NCBI GenBank assembly: GCA_037074765.1
Contig: JBAMDO010000575.1
Span: 806,001 to 870,000 of the forward strand
Source of the DNA: Mansonella perstans
Lineage: Eukaryota; Nematoda; Chromadorea; Rhabditida; Onchocercidae
Length of the DNA stretch: 64,000 bases
Direction of reading: 5' to 3'
Positions 11,516 through 23,549 of this stretch are shown here, piece after piece; position 1 is the stretch's first letter; every line of letters starts with the position of its first letter. The translations under genes and the position numbers were made by a program. Below the pieces are notes generated by a model, which was not told where the DNA came from, made no database searches, and worked only from the letters and a program-made list of their open reading frames with translations.

Positions 11516-14500
11516 AAATCAGAGTACCTATAAAAATCCTTTTTAAAATATTTTTGCAGTTGTTTTTAATAACGGATAGATGAAGGGATAGATAAAACGA
11601 TCGCCATTGATTTATTTCTCTGTAATTCCGTCAATAGATGCGAGAGTTAAATATTTGAAGAGAGAAAGAAATAGGTAAAAAGATTATTTCTGAAGTGATT
11701 AAACAACTTCCTTCTATGCTTATTAGTCCGTTTCCTGTTAATTGGCTCTTATTTGCAAGATATTTTCATCAATTTTATTCATAAAATTGAAATTGAAATT
11801 AAATTTTCAAAATGATAAAAAAATTAAAAATTCCATTCAATGAAATTTTTCGTCAATTAAAGCATCACGTACATGTATGTGTATATATGTGTCAACGTAC
11901 GTTACGTACGTGTGTGCATGCCTATTATGCTGCATGTATGTACGTATGGATATGCGTTTGTGTGTTTTACACCTTTGATTATACTGAATAACAGGAATGA
12001 AAATGGTTCGATATATTTCATTTCTTTTTTACCGCTAATACATACATTGTAGGCAATGAAACATTTCGATCATTAATAAGCTTTTTTTTCCTTCCATTTC
12101 ACTTGGCCATCTTTGTTCAGCCTTGCAAAGCGCATTGCAAAAAATCAATGTTTACTCATTCCGTTCCGTCTTCTGGAAAGAGTATGATCTATTCCATCTT
12201 CCGGAATGAGTATCGTCTTCCGCAATTTCTTTCTCCCTTAAAATTTCCATAACTTCTGGCTTGGAATTATTTTCCACAACTAATTTCTTTTTACATATTT
12301 GTATTTAATATTCTATTTGTCATAATTATATTTTATGTTAATTACATATTTATTAAAATTAAAGATATGAAAAATTTGTTTTAAAGGAATTTTCCGATTT
12401 GTCGTTTGTGTCCTTTGATTTGCTTTCCACCCATCAGTCCGTTCTAGCTTCTCATCCATTCACTTTCCATAATTTCTTCAATATAAACATGCAGACAAGC
12501 TGAAATTCAATTAAGCAATGATGTATTATGCACAAAAACTGTTGAATTTTAAATTTAATCCATTATTGAACCAAATTACAGCGAACAATTTTGCATAGAT
12601 ATAACACATTTCATAATAGAATTAAAATAAATCTCTTTCTCTTTGAAGAGAATATTACTTTCCAATTCAATCTTTCTTCCTACAATTAAATTATATGTTT
12701 CATTTAACATTTCAATGGTCGTTGCCTTCCTTTTCCACTTTCTCTTTCAGCAATGGCTGTTTTAAAAAAAATGCGCTATTCATTTTTTCATTTCAACTAA
12801 AGCGCTTTTAGTTCAATTAATTTTAATAGTTTTTTTTGTTATACCGCTACTACTATTACTGTTACTACCATTGCTATTGCTGCTTCTACAACAACAACAA
12901 CGACAATAACAACACCAACAACAACAGCAACATAACAACAAACAACACAACAACAACTACTTCTACTAGCATCACTATCATTACTAGGCGGTTAGATATT
13001 AAAAAATATTTAAAATAAAATTTAAGCTGAAAAATTGCCAAAAGTAAATATATTAGGCTTTTGTATTTGTAAAATAAAACATATTTATTGCAAGATGATT
13101 GTTTTAGGGGATGATACTAAGAATAAGTAATGATAAGATCTTCATTTAATTAACCATCGATCAGTAATTTTTACCTTTTTTTGATGGAAGTGTAATAAAT
13201 AGAACTTATCACTGATGATTTTTGATAAGAAAATTTTTTTAACTCACGCTTGGAAGAGAAATGATGTCACTGTTACCGTTGTCATCATTTTACGATAATT
13301 TCTATCGCGGTGCTTTTGATCACATCACGATAGCAAAACATATATAGTTGTTAAAATAAACATCGAAAGGATTATCATTTAGTTTTAGTTACTTATACTT
13401 TACTGTACATTGTCATATGATAATTATATACCTTAAAAAAAAAATGTTTAAAAAAAATTGAAAATGATAAACATTTTTTTCAGTTAAAATTTGCATATTT
13501 CCAATTCTTTTTGCCAATCGTGGTTTTTTTAAATTATTGAAGAGAACAAGGGAGCAGTAATAAATCATATTATACTTACCCTGTGAAATAGGAAGTAGAG
13601 AGAGAAAACTAGCAAGTGAGGGAATGATTTAGTTGAGCGGAAGTTTTCAAAAAATTTTTCTGAACTTGTTGAATTTCGTTGAATTATTATTTTATGCTTT
13701 TGCAAGAGCAAGCAAAGTAGATGTGTATGGTGCAATGATTGCTTCTTGTTAGCAGGTGTAGGAAAAAAACTTATAAAACGGGTTAATGTCTATTTAGTAC
13801 ATCTACCAAATACATTAAAAGAAAATTGAACATTGCTTTTTCAGAAAATTGAATTTAATTTACGAAAAAAAGATTTTTTTTTAAAATATGATCCATGCAG
13901 TCATCATTGGCAGGAAGATTTTCTGCTTCTCACTTCATTTTTCAACAAAGTACAAATGTACTTCTTATTAAGTTAGGTTCTACTTATACGTTTCAAAGTG
14001 TTAAATGTTTAGTAAATTTTCTGTTGCCGGGCCTTTTATAGGCTGTTCGGATGAATGAGGGAGTCTAAAAGTGAATAGGTTATTCCTAAATATTGTGTGT
14101 GTCTTTTGCAGTTATAAAAAATCAATTTTTGTTAATTATCATTTCTTGCCATTTTTGCAAATTTTAACTTTTTCAATTCTTCGAAATTTAACAAGATAAA
14201 TTTTAATGATGGAAAAAACATCACTTGTAAGTTGCATTCTTAAATAGTTGAAAATTGAAACAATACAAAATAAGTGATCGTCCAATCAATTATTTTTAAA
14301 TTAAAATTTCCACACATTTCAACTGTCGCATTTTTTCTTTTATTCCGTCTAGAAGTATTTTCAAATATAAAGTTTATAGCATATTTTCAAAATATCAAAT
14401 TTTTACTCGATACTTTTCCTAATTGTCCCAACTTTACAACTGTTAAATCATTCCAGCAAAGCCCGTTTGCTATTTTGATTGAAAATTTTCACAAAGCTAT

Positions 14501-15239
14501 TTTGATTGCATAAATTATTTTCTGGACAATCTGCCATTGTTGACAACATAGACATACACTAACATAAAACAAATGATAACTGTTTTAAAAACAATTTCAG
14601 CATGAAATTTTATGGTTCATTTCAATTTCATTTCGTTTGACCCATCAAAAATTGAGAATTTTTGTTCCTCTTTCATCCTGAAGTAAGTCCATTTTTGGCG
14701 TACCTATAGCACTATATCAAATGTGTCAGCCTGTCCAGGCTATCAAGTTTAAAAATTAATTTGTAAAAAGATTGATGGTAATAGCTATGCGCTCAAATCT
14801 TTCCATACAATAAATCAAAATCGATCGGTTATTGTATGTTTGCTTTCAATTTAAAAAATTTTTCGAATAAAAATTTTCGTTGTTTCCTACTAACAGTCTG
14901 ATCTGTTCATCTGCAACGAGTTATATCTTTAGGTGCAAATATTAACGAAAATTCAATATCTTTGGTCAATTTTTTGCTAATGACTTACCTATATGAATTG
15001 TTCTAAAAAAAAAGTGGTAACTATATCATTGGTTATTCCATTAATATCAGTTGTCCGGAAACATTCATCCTAATTCCGTGACAGATTGAACTGGTGTCTT
15101 TTGTTCTTTGACCCCTGTATCTTCTGATTTTGTGGCTTTACAATTGTAAAACACATTTAAAATTGATCTATTCAATTTTCAAGCCAGCGTCATATATCAT
15201 TATTAGTGCTTGAATAAATTAAATGAGGATAATTTCCAG

Positions 15240-15351
15240 TTTTTCTCCAATCAGACACTGCAGATTCGGAGAATGTTATTACAGCAGGGATTGTGATAGA
15301 TCGACCGGTGAAGAACGGGGTAGAACATTGATGATGAACGGTATATGCTAG
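15240..15351 (+). CDS. Possible last exon of a small cysteine-bearing peptide precursor
   Basis: After an ATAATTTCCAG acceptor, one leftover base is followed by 36 codons and TAG. The segment starts FSPIRHCRFGECYYSRDC and ends MMNGIC, with four Cys at segment positions 7, 12, 18 and 36, so the last residue is Cys. Composition is unlike the surrounding AT-rich junk (GGTGAAGAACGGGGTAG and similar), which is why I noticed it. I found no signal-peptide exon upstream, and I do not recognise the family. It could be the tail of a neuropeptide-like or secreted protein, or a chance frame. Confidence 0.3.
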
Positions 15352-15880
15352 ATTGAAAGAGGTGAAGGGAAAATAGAACGAGAACGTAGAGGTAGGTGTA
15401 AGAGAATCTTAGTTGTGATATAAATTTCATTCCATTTTAAAACTTTAACTTTTGCTCGAATATTGAAAGTCTGATCGACCCAACATTGATCAGTAGTTAT
15501 ACTTCACACTGGCATTGGCAGTAGTATTAGTAGTAGCAGTAGCAGTAATAATTACCAGTTTCGATAAATTGTTAAGTAAAAGTGTTCACACAACTTTTCT
15601 CATTTTGTATTTCAAAAGACTTACGATAATATTTTCAATGTTCAACAGTTATCGAGAATGGTCGCGGTGGAACGGGGAGAGGGAGGGATAAGTTCTGAGG
15701 GATTTCGATTATTTCCTATTTTAATTGAAAAGGAAAAAAAGAAAAAAGAAAAATGAATTTGTATGACGGAAATTGTGATCTTAGCTTTACCATTTTGCTA
15801 ATTGCAATCATCGAAAAGAAATGCCTTTAGGTTTATCAACAAACAGACCAATACAGACACATACATATAGTTTACGTAAG

Positions 15881-15901
15881 CATACATACAATACATACAC
15901 A

Positions 15902-15942
<41 letters not shown>

Positions 15943-16034
15943 ACACACATACACACACACACGCACACACATACACACACACATACACACACACACGCAC
16001 ACACACATACACATATACATACACATACAGACTG

Positions 16035-16060
<26 letters not shown>
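15881..16060. repeat. CA/TG microsatellite
   Basis: About 180 bases of ACACAC interrupted by CATACA and CGCACA units, followed by a TATATA tract. Both strands give long but meaningless frames (Cys/Val or Thr/His runs). Confidence 0.97.
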
Positions 16061-16066
<6 letters not shown>

Positions 16067-16352
16067 GTATATATATATATACAGATCCCTCCTTCATCCG
16101 GATTGTTCCGTTTTTTTTACTCAATTCATTCTTTTTTTTTGCGTATTTGATGATTTCTTTTCAATTTCAATTTTTCTGCCTTTTATGAAAGAATTTTGTC
16201 CGTTCTTAACTGTAAAGTACAGAGAAGAAGTTGAAAGTTTTACGATGCTAAATCTTTCTTGTTTTGCACAAAACATATTTATATAAGGTAACGAGCGTGT
16301 TGACCTCTCACATCCTCTTTTTTTGAACTTTCAAAAAGAGAAAGTGAGAAAC

Positions 16353-16387
<35 letters not shown>

Positions 16388-17049
16388 AAAGAATTTTAGA
16401 TTTGTGTAAATTTGCGAGCTTTTTTCTACCTTAATTATAGAAAATTAATTTTAATGGAACAGAAGGCAATCGTTACACTTCAAATGATAATTTAAATGAT
16501 TGTTAAAGTTATGACATATTTCGTTACATCGTTTTATAATTATATCAATCACAGATGTGATTACACCTATCATAATTATATTACACATATTACACGTGAT
16601 TCACGCGTAATTTGAAAAATTTGCTCTATGTAATTACGTATACGTTCACGTATATTTAATGTGACATTATGTAATTATGTATACGTTCACGTACTCCTAA
16701 TTCATAAGTTTAAAAAAAAAAAAAAAAAAAAAAAACAAATGTCACATTAAATATGAAACATTTAAAACCTCTCTGTTGATAGTTTTGTAATATTTTTTAG
16801 ATTTATATAAAAATTGGATTTTTTCTTCAAAATTTTCATATTTCATTTCAAACAAGAAGTTTTATTTAAATGAAATGATTTTAGGATTGCTTAAATATAA
16901 AATCTGCAATGCATTACAATTTTTGCGGAAAATGATAGTTTAGTGATAATATCATGTACGGTAAGAGAAAAAGTTTAGCATTTCGATCGATCCGTTTCTC
17001 ATTATATATTTCATCCGATCCAGTATTTCTACTAATGACATATATATTT

Positions 17050-17480
17050 ATCACCATATCACATTGACCCCACTGTCCACTCATTCTGTCCCTTAATGGC
17101 CAATGTTATGTCCACTTTGCGCAATATCTACTTTGTTCTTTCTTGTCCTATCTTTGTTCGATCTCTTCTGGTACGTATGCCTGTACTACATTAATATCTC
17201 TTAGACATATAAAATTATCATATCACATTGACCACTACTGTCCATTCATTCTGTCCCTTAATGGCCAATGTTATGTCCACTTTGCGCAATATCTACTCTG
17301 TTCCTTCTTGTCCTATCTTTGTTCGATCTTCTGGTACCTATGCCTGTACTACATTAATATCTCTTAGACATATAGAATTATCATATCACATTGACCACCA
17401 CTGTCCATTCATTGTCCCTTAATGGCCAATGTTATGTCCACTTTGATCCATATATACTCTGTTCTTCATTGATATCTCTT
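17050..17480. repeat. Tandem repeat, about 164-base unit, 2.6 copies
   Basis: ATATCACATTGACC recurs at about 17055, 17219 and 17383, and each is followed by CTGTCC, CATTC, TGTCCCTTAATGGCCAATGT and TATGTCCACTTTG. The first two units also share TCTTGTCCTATCTTTGTTCG and GCCTGTACTACATTAATATC. The third unit stops part-way near 17480. Frames through it are open but carry repeated stops and no known motif. Confidence 0.93.
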
Positions 17481-19062
17481 ATCAATATCATCCAATGAAA
17501 TGTTCCTTTTTTTCCCTTCCTGTAATTTCCGTTCAACGGGGCGCAATTTATCATTTTCTGTTCAAAATGAAAAGAATGAAATTCGAGACAGTTACAATGA
17601 TTTATTGATTGGGGCACAGACAAACAAACTATTAGTGAAAGATATTATCATTTGAGGAGAGGAAAAGCAATTGATGAAGGGAGAGAGAGGGGAAGGGAGA
17701 GGAAAAGGGAGAAGGAGAGGGAAAGAAAGAGAGAAAGAGCGCTGAGAAATTTTGGCGTTTAACGAAAACAACGCTTCACGAAATCAATCGATAATTGATA
17801 TATTTGCTTATGGGTATTGTCGTAAAAGTGGAACAAAATAAGTAGTGGGAAATCTCATTGTTCTGGGATATTTCGGGATAATTTTAAAAGAAATTAATTG
17901 TATAAGGAAATGTTTATTTTAAAATTTATTATTATTTACTATTTGTGAAAAAAGAAAGAGAAAATTTCGAAATGATGCAATATTTGAATTTTTCCTGAAT
18001 GAATTAATATAAGAAAAATATTTATCGCGGATATTTCCCTCGAATGAGAAGGAAAAAGGAATAATATTGCATTGAGGTGAGTGAGGCAATATTTTCCTTC
18101 AAAATCAAATCATGTACTTTTGTTATGTTCAATGAGGGAGAAGAGAGGCAGAGAAAAGGATTTGATGAAAATAGTAATGAATAAGAATAGAAATTAGGCA
18201 ACGATTATAAGCAGAAAATAAATGAAATATTTAGATAGGATGAGAGAGATTTTTTCCCTTACACTTTCTTAAATGGTAAAAATGTTAGGAAAAAGAAAGG
18301 AAAAGAAGAAAAGAAAGAGGAATGAGAAGAGAGAAGTGATGGAGGAAAGAGAGGGAAAAGAATTAGAGAAGGGTGGAGAGAATTTTTGGTTTGAGATGAG
18401 AAAGATCTATTAGTTTCGATAACTGTACCATCTTCCTTCCATTGCTCCTTTCATTTTCTTTTTTTCTTCAAAAATAGTTTCATTCTTTCTTGTCATTTCA
18501 AACTTTTTTCCAAAAAATCCATTCTTTCTATCATTCCTTTCTTATCATTTATCACTGATAACAATCATAATGATAATATTCAAAAAGATCAAATAGAATT
18601 ATTCAAAATGAGCAATCATATTAGCATATCAAAGAGAAGCTCATCATCATATATCTATTGTCCTTTTATATGTTATCATACTATTATCAATCACTAATTC
18701 CTTTCTCTTTTCATCTTTATCACTCTTATTCTTATCAGTTAACTTGTCAGTTGAAGGTAATTGATTTAATGTTTTTGTTACTATTGTTGTATCAAATTTG
18801 GTCGTTTATGTTTAAACTACAATTAATTGCTTATTTGTGAGAAATATCAGAAATGAAAATAGGAAATCAAATAACTGGAATTTGCTTGCATAAGAATTCT
18901 TTACTAGCAGTGAACAGAGTGTGTGTGTGTGTATGTTTGAAGTCTTTGGAAAATTGGTTCATTCCCTGGCATTGTTTATCAGATTGAGGAGAACGGGGAG
19001 TTGCGGGAGCAATTCCAATTTGCCGGGAGAGAGAGAGAGAGGGAGAGGGAGAGAGAGCAGGA

Positions 19063-19110
19063 ATGATGATGATGATGATGATGATGATGACGACGATAAT
19101 GATAATGATA

Positions 19111-19157
<47 letters not shown>
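19063..19157. repeat. GAT/GATAAT trinucleotide microsatellite
   Basis: Uninterrupted GAT triplets with AAT and GGT variants. The forward frame reads Asp/Asn runs and the reverse frame Ile runs. There is no splice or start context supporting translation. Confidence 0.95.
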
Positions 19158-19158
<1 letters not shown>

Positions 19159-20514
19159 AAAGATTTGATGGAATCTGAAGAATGCAAATGTTTTTGATGA
19201 AAAATGGAAGTTTGTGAATTTTTTTTTTTCATTTTCTACTTTGCTAAGATTTGATTACTTTGTAATTTCTTTTTTTTTTTTTTTTTTTGCAGAAATAAAT
19301 TTATTAGTTAAATTCAATTTTTCATAAAGAAAAGTAGCATTTGGTCGATTAGCAATTCATTTCATTTATATATTATCCAAAGTTATGTTTCTTTATGAAA
19401 ATGATAACAAAGGAAGAGAGAATTGTATTTTCAATATTATATTTAGTAATTGAATTTAAATTAAAGAGGAATAACTGACAGAATTCTTAGCTATTCTTTC
19501 AATAGTTTATTGAAGATTACTTGGAAGATTCTGTGCTTTTATCTTAAAATCAGAAATTTTACAATTCTTTCAAAATTATAAATGTCACATAATTGATGAA
19601 AAATTCATTTACAAGAAAAAACATATATGTTATGATTGAACATTTAACGATTTAATTTTTTTTTTTTTTTGTACAAATGTTATTTGCAATAAATGGCAAA
19701 ATAGCGGAAAGTATGGCGATGGTAAGAAGTAGTAGAATAGAAATAATAATACTACTATAAATGAATTGTGATTGTTGCCTTCTGACAAGCTAAATGCTGC
19801 AATATAGTGATAGTGCATAGTTGTAAGGAATTTAACAATGATTAATTGATATCAGTGAAAGGAAAGGGATTAGTTGGTTGATAAGAAAAGAAAGTGTTGT
19901 TGTAAGGCCTACTACAATGCTCCAAGCTATCTATCGTAATTTGGTCGCATTCTTCAAATTGTTTATTGTCGTCTTTTGCAAAATTGCCTTTTGCAAATAT
20001 CGCTGTATGCAATTGTAGAATGTAATATGGTAAAACTAGAAAGGGAAGAGAGAGATAAGAGGACATGTCATCAGCATCGGTGACATATTATCATCATCGT
20101 CCTCTCCTTTATACTTTATCATATCAACAACTACAGTGGTACTGCTGGACTTGGCATATACAATTGTCGCACTAACGAATTATTATTACTCTCACTAAAA
20201 CCCCCCTGTTATATCATATCATTACACCACTAATACACTGATTTTCTTTACTATCTTTTTGAAAAATGGTATATTTGGCATAATAATAATAATTGTTTTT
20301 TTTTCCAATTAAATTTTAACTTCAATCATTTTCAAAATAAAAAACAAAAAAAAAAGATGAAGGGATACATTGGAATTTTCGGTAAAAATTCGCGGTCCCT
20401 GAATTGTTGGCATTCATTGCGAGCATTAAATTTGCTACAGCATCTTCTCATAATTTCCTAAGTTTCAGTGATATAATCATATTTAAAACTCACCAAAAAA
20501 TGCGATTAATCCGA

Positions 20515-20700
20515 AGAATTATTTATTTCTCGAATTTCATTTAATGAATTTCATTAAAAAATTATTCACTTCTCGAATTTCATTTAAAAATGATTCATTT
20601 TTCGAATTTCATTTAATGAATTTCATTGAAAAATTATTCATTTCTCGAATTTCATTTAAAAATTATTCATTTCTCTATTTTCATTTAATGAATTTCATTT
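20515..20700. repeat. Tandem repeat of TTCTCGAATTTCATTTAA-type units
   Basis: Several adjacent units combine ATTATTCATTTCTCGAATTT with CATTTAATGAATTTCATT in alternation, giving a short higher-order pattern. No gene is implied. Confidence 0.8.
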
Positions 20701-23322
20701 AAATTATTGTTCTAATCAAGCTATAATAACTGTAATCATCATTAATACACAATTTGATAGCATACGATTACAATTATAATTATTCTTATCGTTCATGTTA
20801 TCTTGATTACAATTTTTAAATTGTTATTTACATAATTTTTTTGCTTGCACAATGTGATAGATGCTGTTGCAGCTGCATTCTTTAAAATCCATACATAAAA
20901 TATAAACATGCAGGCAAAATAACATCTGTTCCATAGGCCCAAAACTTTTTTCATTCAATTCCAATAGAAATCCTATTTCCTTTCTTTCACTTTAATATAT
21001 GCAATGATTATTTTGCCAAAGTCTGCAATTGCTTGGCAATCATTTCTATTTGCTTGCCATTTTCTTGTACATTTATAAATTCCTATTGCTAATTCTAATT
21101 GCATATAATTAATTAATTGCTAATTCTAATTTTAATTCCATTACTGTCTCTTTGAAGCTTCATTGAAAGAACGAACTTCTTAATCATTGTCACAATCACA
21201 ATAATGTCATCTCTCTCTCTCTCTCTCTTTCTCTCTGTTCCAGAATCATGAATCATTTCATCCTTTCATCCACTAACAAACAATCTTCCAACTTTTCTTC
21301 AATTTCAAACATTTTGTGTGTTTGCAAAAAAAAAAAAAAAAAAAAGAAATGTAAACGAAAGATGCACAATGTCCACCTATGATAGAATGAACATTGTCTA
21401 CCATTCTCTTTTTCTTCAATATTGACAATTCATTTTTTTTTTTAAACTTTTTGTCATTAGTTTTGTTGATCCGTTTAACGAGAACGACACAGTCTTTCTT
21501 CATTTTTCAACAAAATTGTTTAATAATGCTTCAATCGATATTTTCTCATCATTTTAATATCATCCCGTTCTATCTCGTTCCTTCTATTCGGGGGAATATT
21601 GATTAATTCACCCTCTGTTTTTTTTCTTCCCTCTTATATTAAATGAGAAAATCCTAATCCTTCCTTTTTGTTAGACATACAAAACAAAAAGATATCATTG
21701 TTCCAAAGGGCTTTTTAAGAGAAAGATTTCATTTTGTACATTCCATAGCTTTATTATTATTATTAAATATGCTTTTACTATATTTATTATACAGTTAACA
21801 ATTTAGCATTATTATTCCACGTTTATGAAATGTCAACAAAAAAGGTTCATTGTTTTAGATAAATGTAAATAAAATTTTCCATGATTTAATTTTGATTGAT
21901 TGAATTAAGTTAGCAGTATGCTTTCTCAAGTTTAGGCACACTTTAGGATTGTTCATCAGAAAAATTTCTTATTCTCATTTATTTTTGTACAATGAAAAAG
22001 GGCAAAGGTCAAGGGTAAGAATTTCTGTTATAGGGGAGAGTGTATGATACTAATCTTGATTGTTTTCTGGGAAGAGACAAACATATTTGAATGAATTGTG
22101 AAGTACTACCACTTATAATACTAGCAGATGATCATTGCAAAAAGTGACATTCAGTTTATTTATCACAATTTTTAATTCAATGTTAACAGCAGCATACAAT
22201 GAAATTTGTTGACTGATGCAAGTGGAATTGTTGCTGCTGCTACTACTGCTGCTGCTGCTGCTATTACACTTTGCTCTTTCAATGATTTCACTTTGTTACC
22301 CAATCATTTCCATTTCAATTTGGAATCAGCTGTGCTTAACCTTATCTGATTTAGCAAAGCACTAATAATAGTTGACCTTGTTATTGTTAATATTAACTTG
22401 ATCATATCTATTTCCATCTGTTACCAATAAATTTTTATCATTTATTTTCCGCAGTTTTTTAAAATATACATTGAAACTTATATTACTTATAGTGAAGAGT
22501 TAGTTCTCTTCTTTTTAATTATTAAGATTCCTTTTTTAATTATTATGATGAAAAGTTAGTTCTCTTTTCTTTTTAATTATTAAGAGAGAGAGAGTGAGTG
22601 AAAAAAAACGGAGATATTTCGAACAGTGTAAGAGTTTTAAATTCGAAATTCGAAATTGAAATTCCTTGAAAGAGAAAGAGAGAGAGGAACCGAAATAAAG
22701 TTTGTTGAAGTGCCATGAAAACACATATTACAATGAATTATTTGGGGAAAGTTAATAAATCATTGATTGTTTAATTAATTGAATGGAGAATGACAATGTT
22801 GGCGGGAGCAAATAAAGGAACCAATAATCTGATTAGTTAAAAATGTTAGCTAGAGAATTTAAATTTGTTTGCAATTTACAATCTGAAATAGACAGCTAGG
22901 AGTTCTTTCAGTTTTATAATTTTCAAATTATTGGGAAAAATCAAAGATATATATATATATCTTACAACTTTATATTTGATAACTTTTGATAACTTTATCA
23001 GTGGAAAATCTTCCATTCCGAAAAATCTTAGTGTAATTATAGCATAATCTTATGGAAAAGATGTAACGATAATTTTTATAATTTTGTTAACTGTTTTGAA
23101 TATTTATCTCTGTCCTGTTTAATTGTATGTTTATTTACTGTTTCGCATATTTTTCTTTGTCCATTTTAATTGTATGTTTACTTGTCGAGCAAAGAAAGAA
23201 ATTGTTATTCAGACAAAATAATTTTTGATTTCGGTTGAAATTCATCGTTTTTGGGAAAAAAGGAAACAAAATAGATGTTTTTTCATATTCCCGAAGCACG
23301 TGATGTACTATGATTTTTTCAG

Positions 23323-23444
23323 TCTGTGTGTACAGCATCCTGGGCAAGTACAGCAACAACAACAACCACAACAGCAGCAGCAGCAGCAGTAGCAGTAGTA
23401 GCAACAGAAGTAGGAGCAATAACAACAAATAACATTAGGAACAA
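23323..23444 (+). CDS. Possible 5' exon of the RBMS/SUP-26-type gene, CAG/ACA-rich
   Basis: The segment follows TGATTTTTTCAG and ends at AACAA|GTGTAC. In the frame starting at its first base it is open for 40 codons with two bases left over, which matches the phase needed by the next exon (one base then AAT). It would read Thr/Ala runs. A second frame starts VQHPGQVQQQQQPQ but meets TAG. Trinucleotide repeats are open by chance easily, so this stays a candidate. Confidence 0.35.
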
Positions 23445-23549
23445 GTGTACTTCAAAAGCGCTATTGTCGTAAATCAGTTACGAATGTTTATTGGTGTCGA
23501 TATAATAGTTTTTTAAATACTGCTCAACATATTCCTTTATATATTATAG

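Larger units (their letters stand above)
7320..15239. other. Gene-poor AT-rich stretch
   Basis: No gene with joined exons, known domain or RNA fold was found over about 7.9 kb on either strand. The open frames here are short and A/T driven, for example the trinucleotide-repeat frame at 12836-13018 with runs of Asn and Thr. Two tandem repeats are listed separately (8743-8806 and 11222-11515). The length without a gene is noteworthy beside the compact flanks. Confidence 0.55.
15352..23549. other. Gene-poor stretch with many simple repeats
   Basis: No gene is supported apart from a possible 5' exon of the next gene (23323-23444). Contents include the CA tract, GA-rich tracts (16351-16388, 17672-17735, 18290-18370), an A run (about 16711-16734), a 164-base tandem repeat, a GAT tract, T runs near 19270, a CT tract (about 21211-21236) and GCT repeats (about 22231-22262). 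Open frames here are repeat translations. Confidence 0.55.

Noticed and set aside
15841..15898. tRNA or other small RNA genes across the window
   Set aside because: I looked for GGTTCGAATC-type T-arms and paired acceptor stems and found none that fold.
15798..16150. Long Cys/Val and Thr/His frames on both strands
   Set aside because: They are translations of the CA microsatellite.
18867..19232. Long Ile or Asp run frames
   Set aside because: They are translations of the GAT tract, without start or splice support.
23135..23428. Leu-rich frame on the minus strand resembling a signal or membrane protein
   Set aside because: It is the reverse of a CAG/ACA repeat beside the RBMS-type gene.
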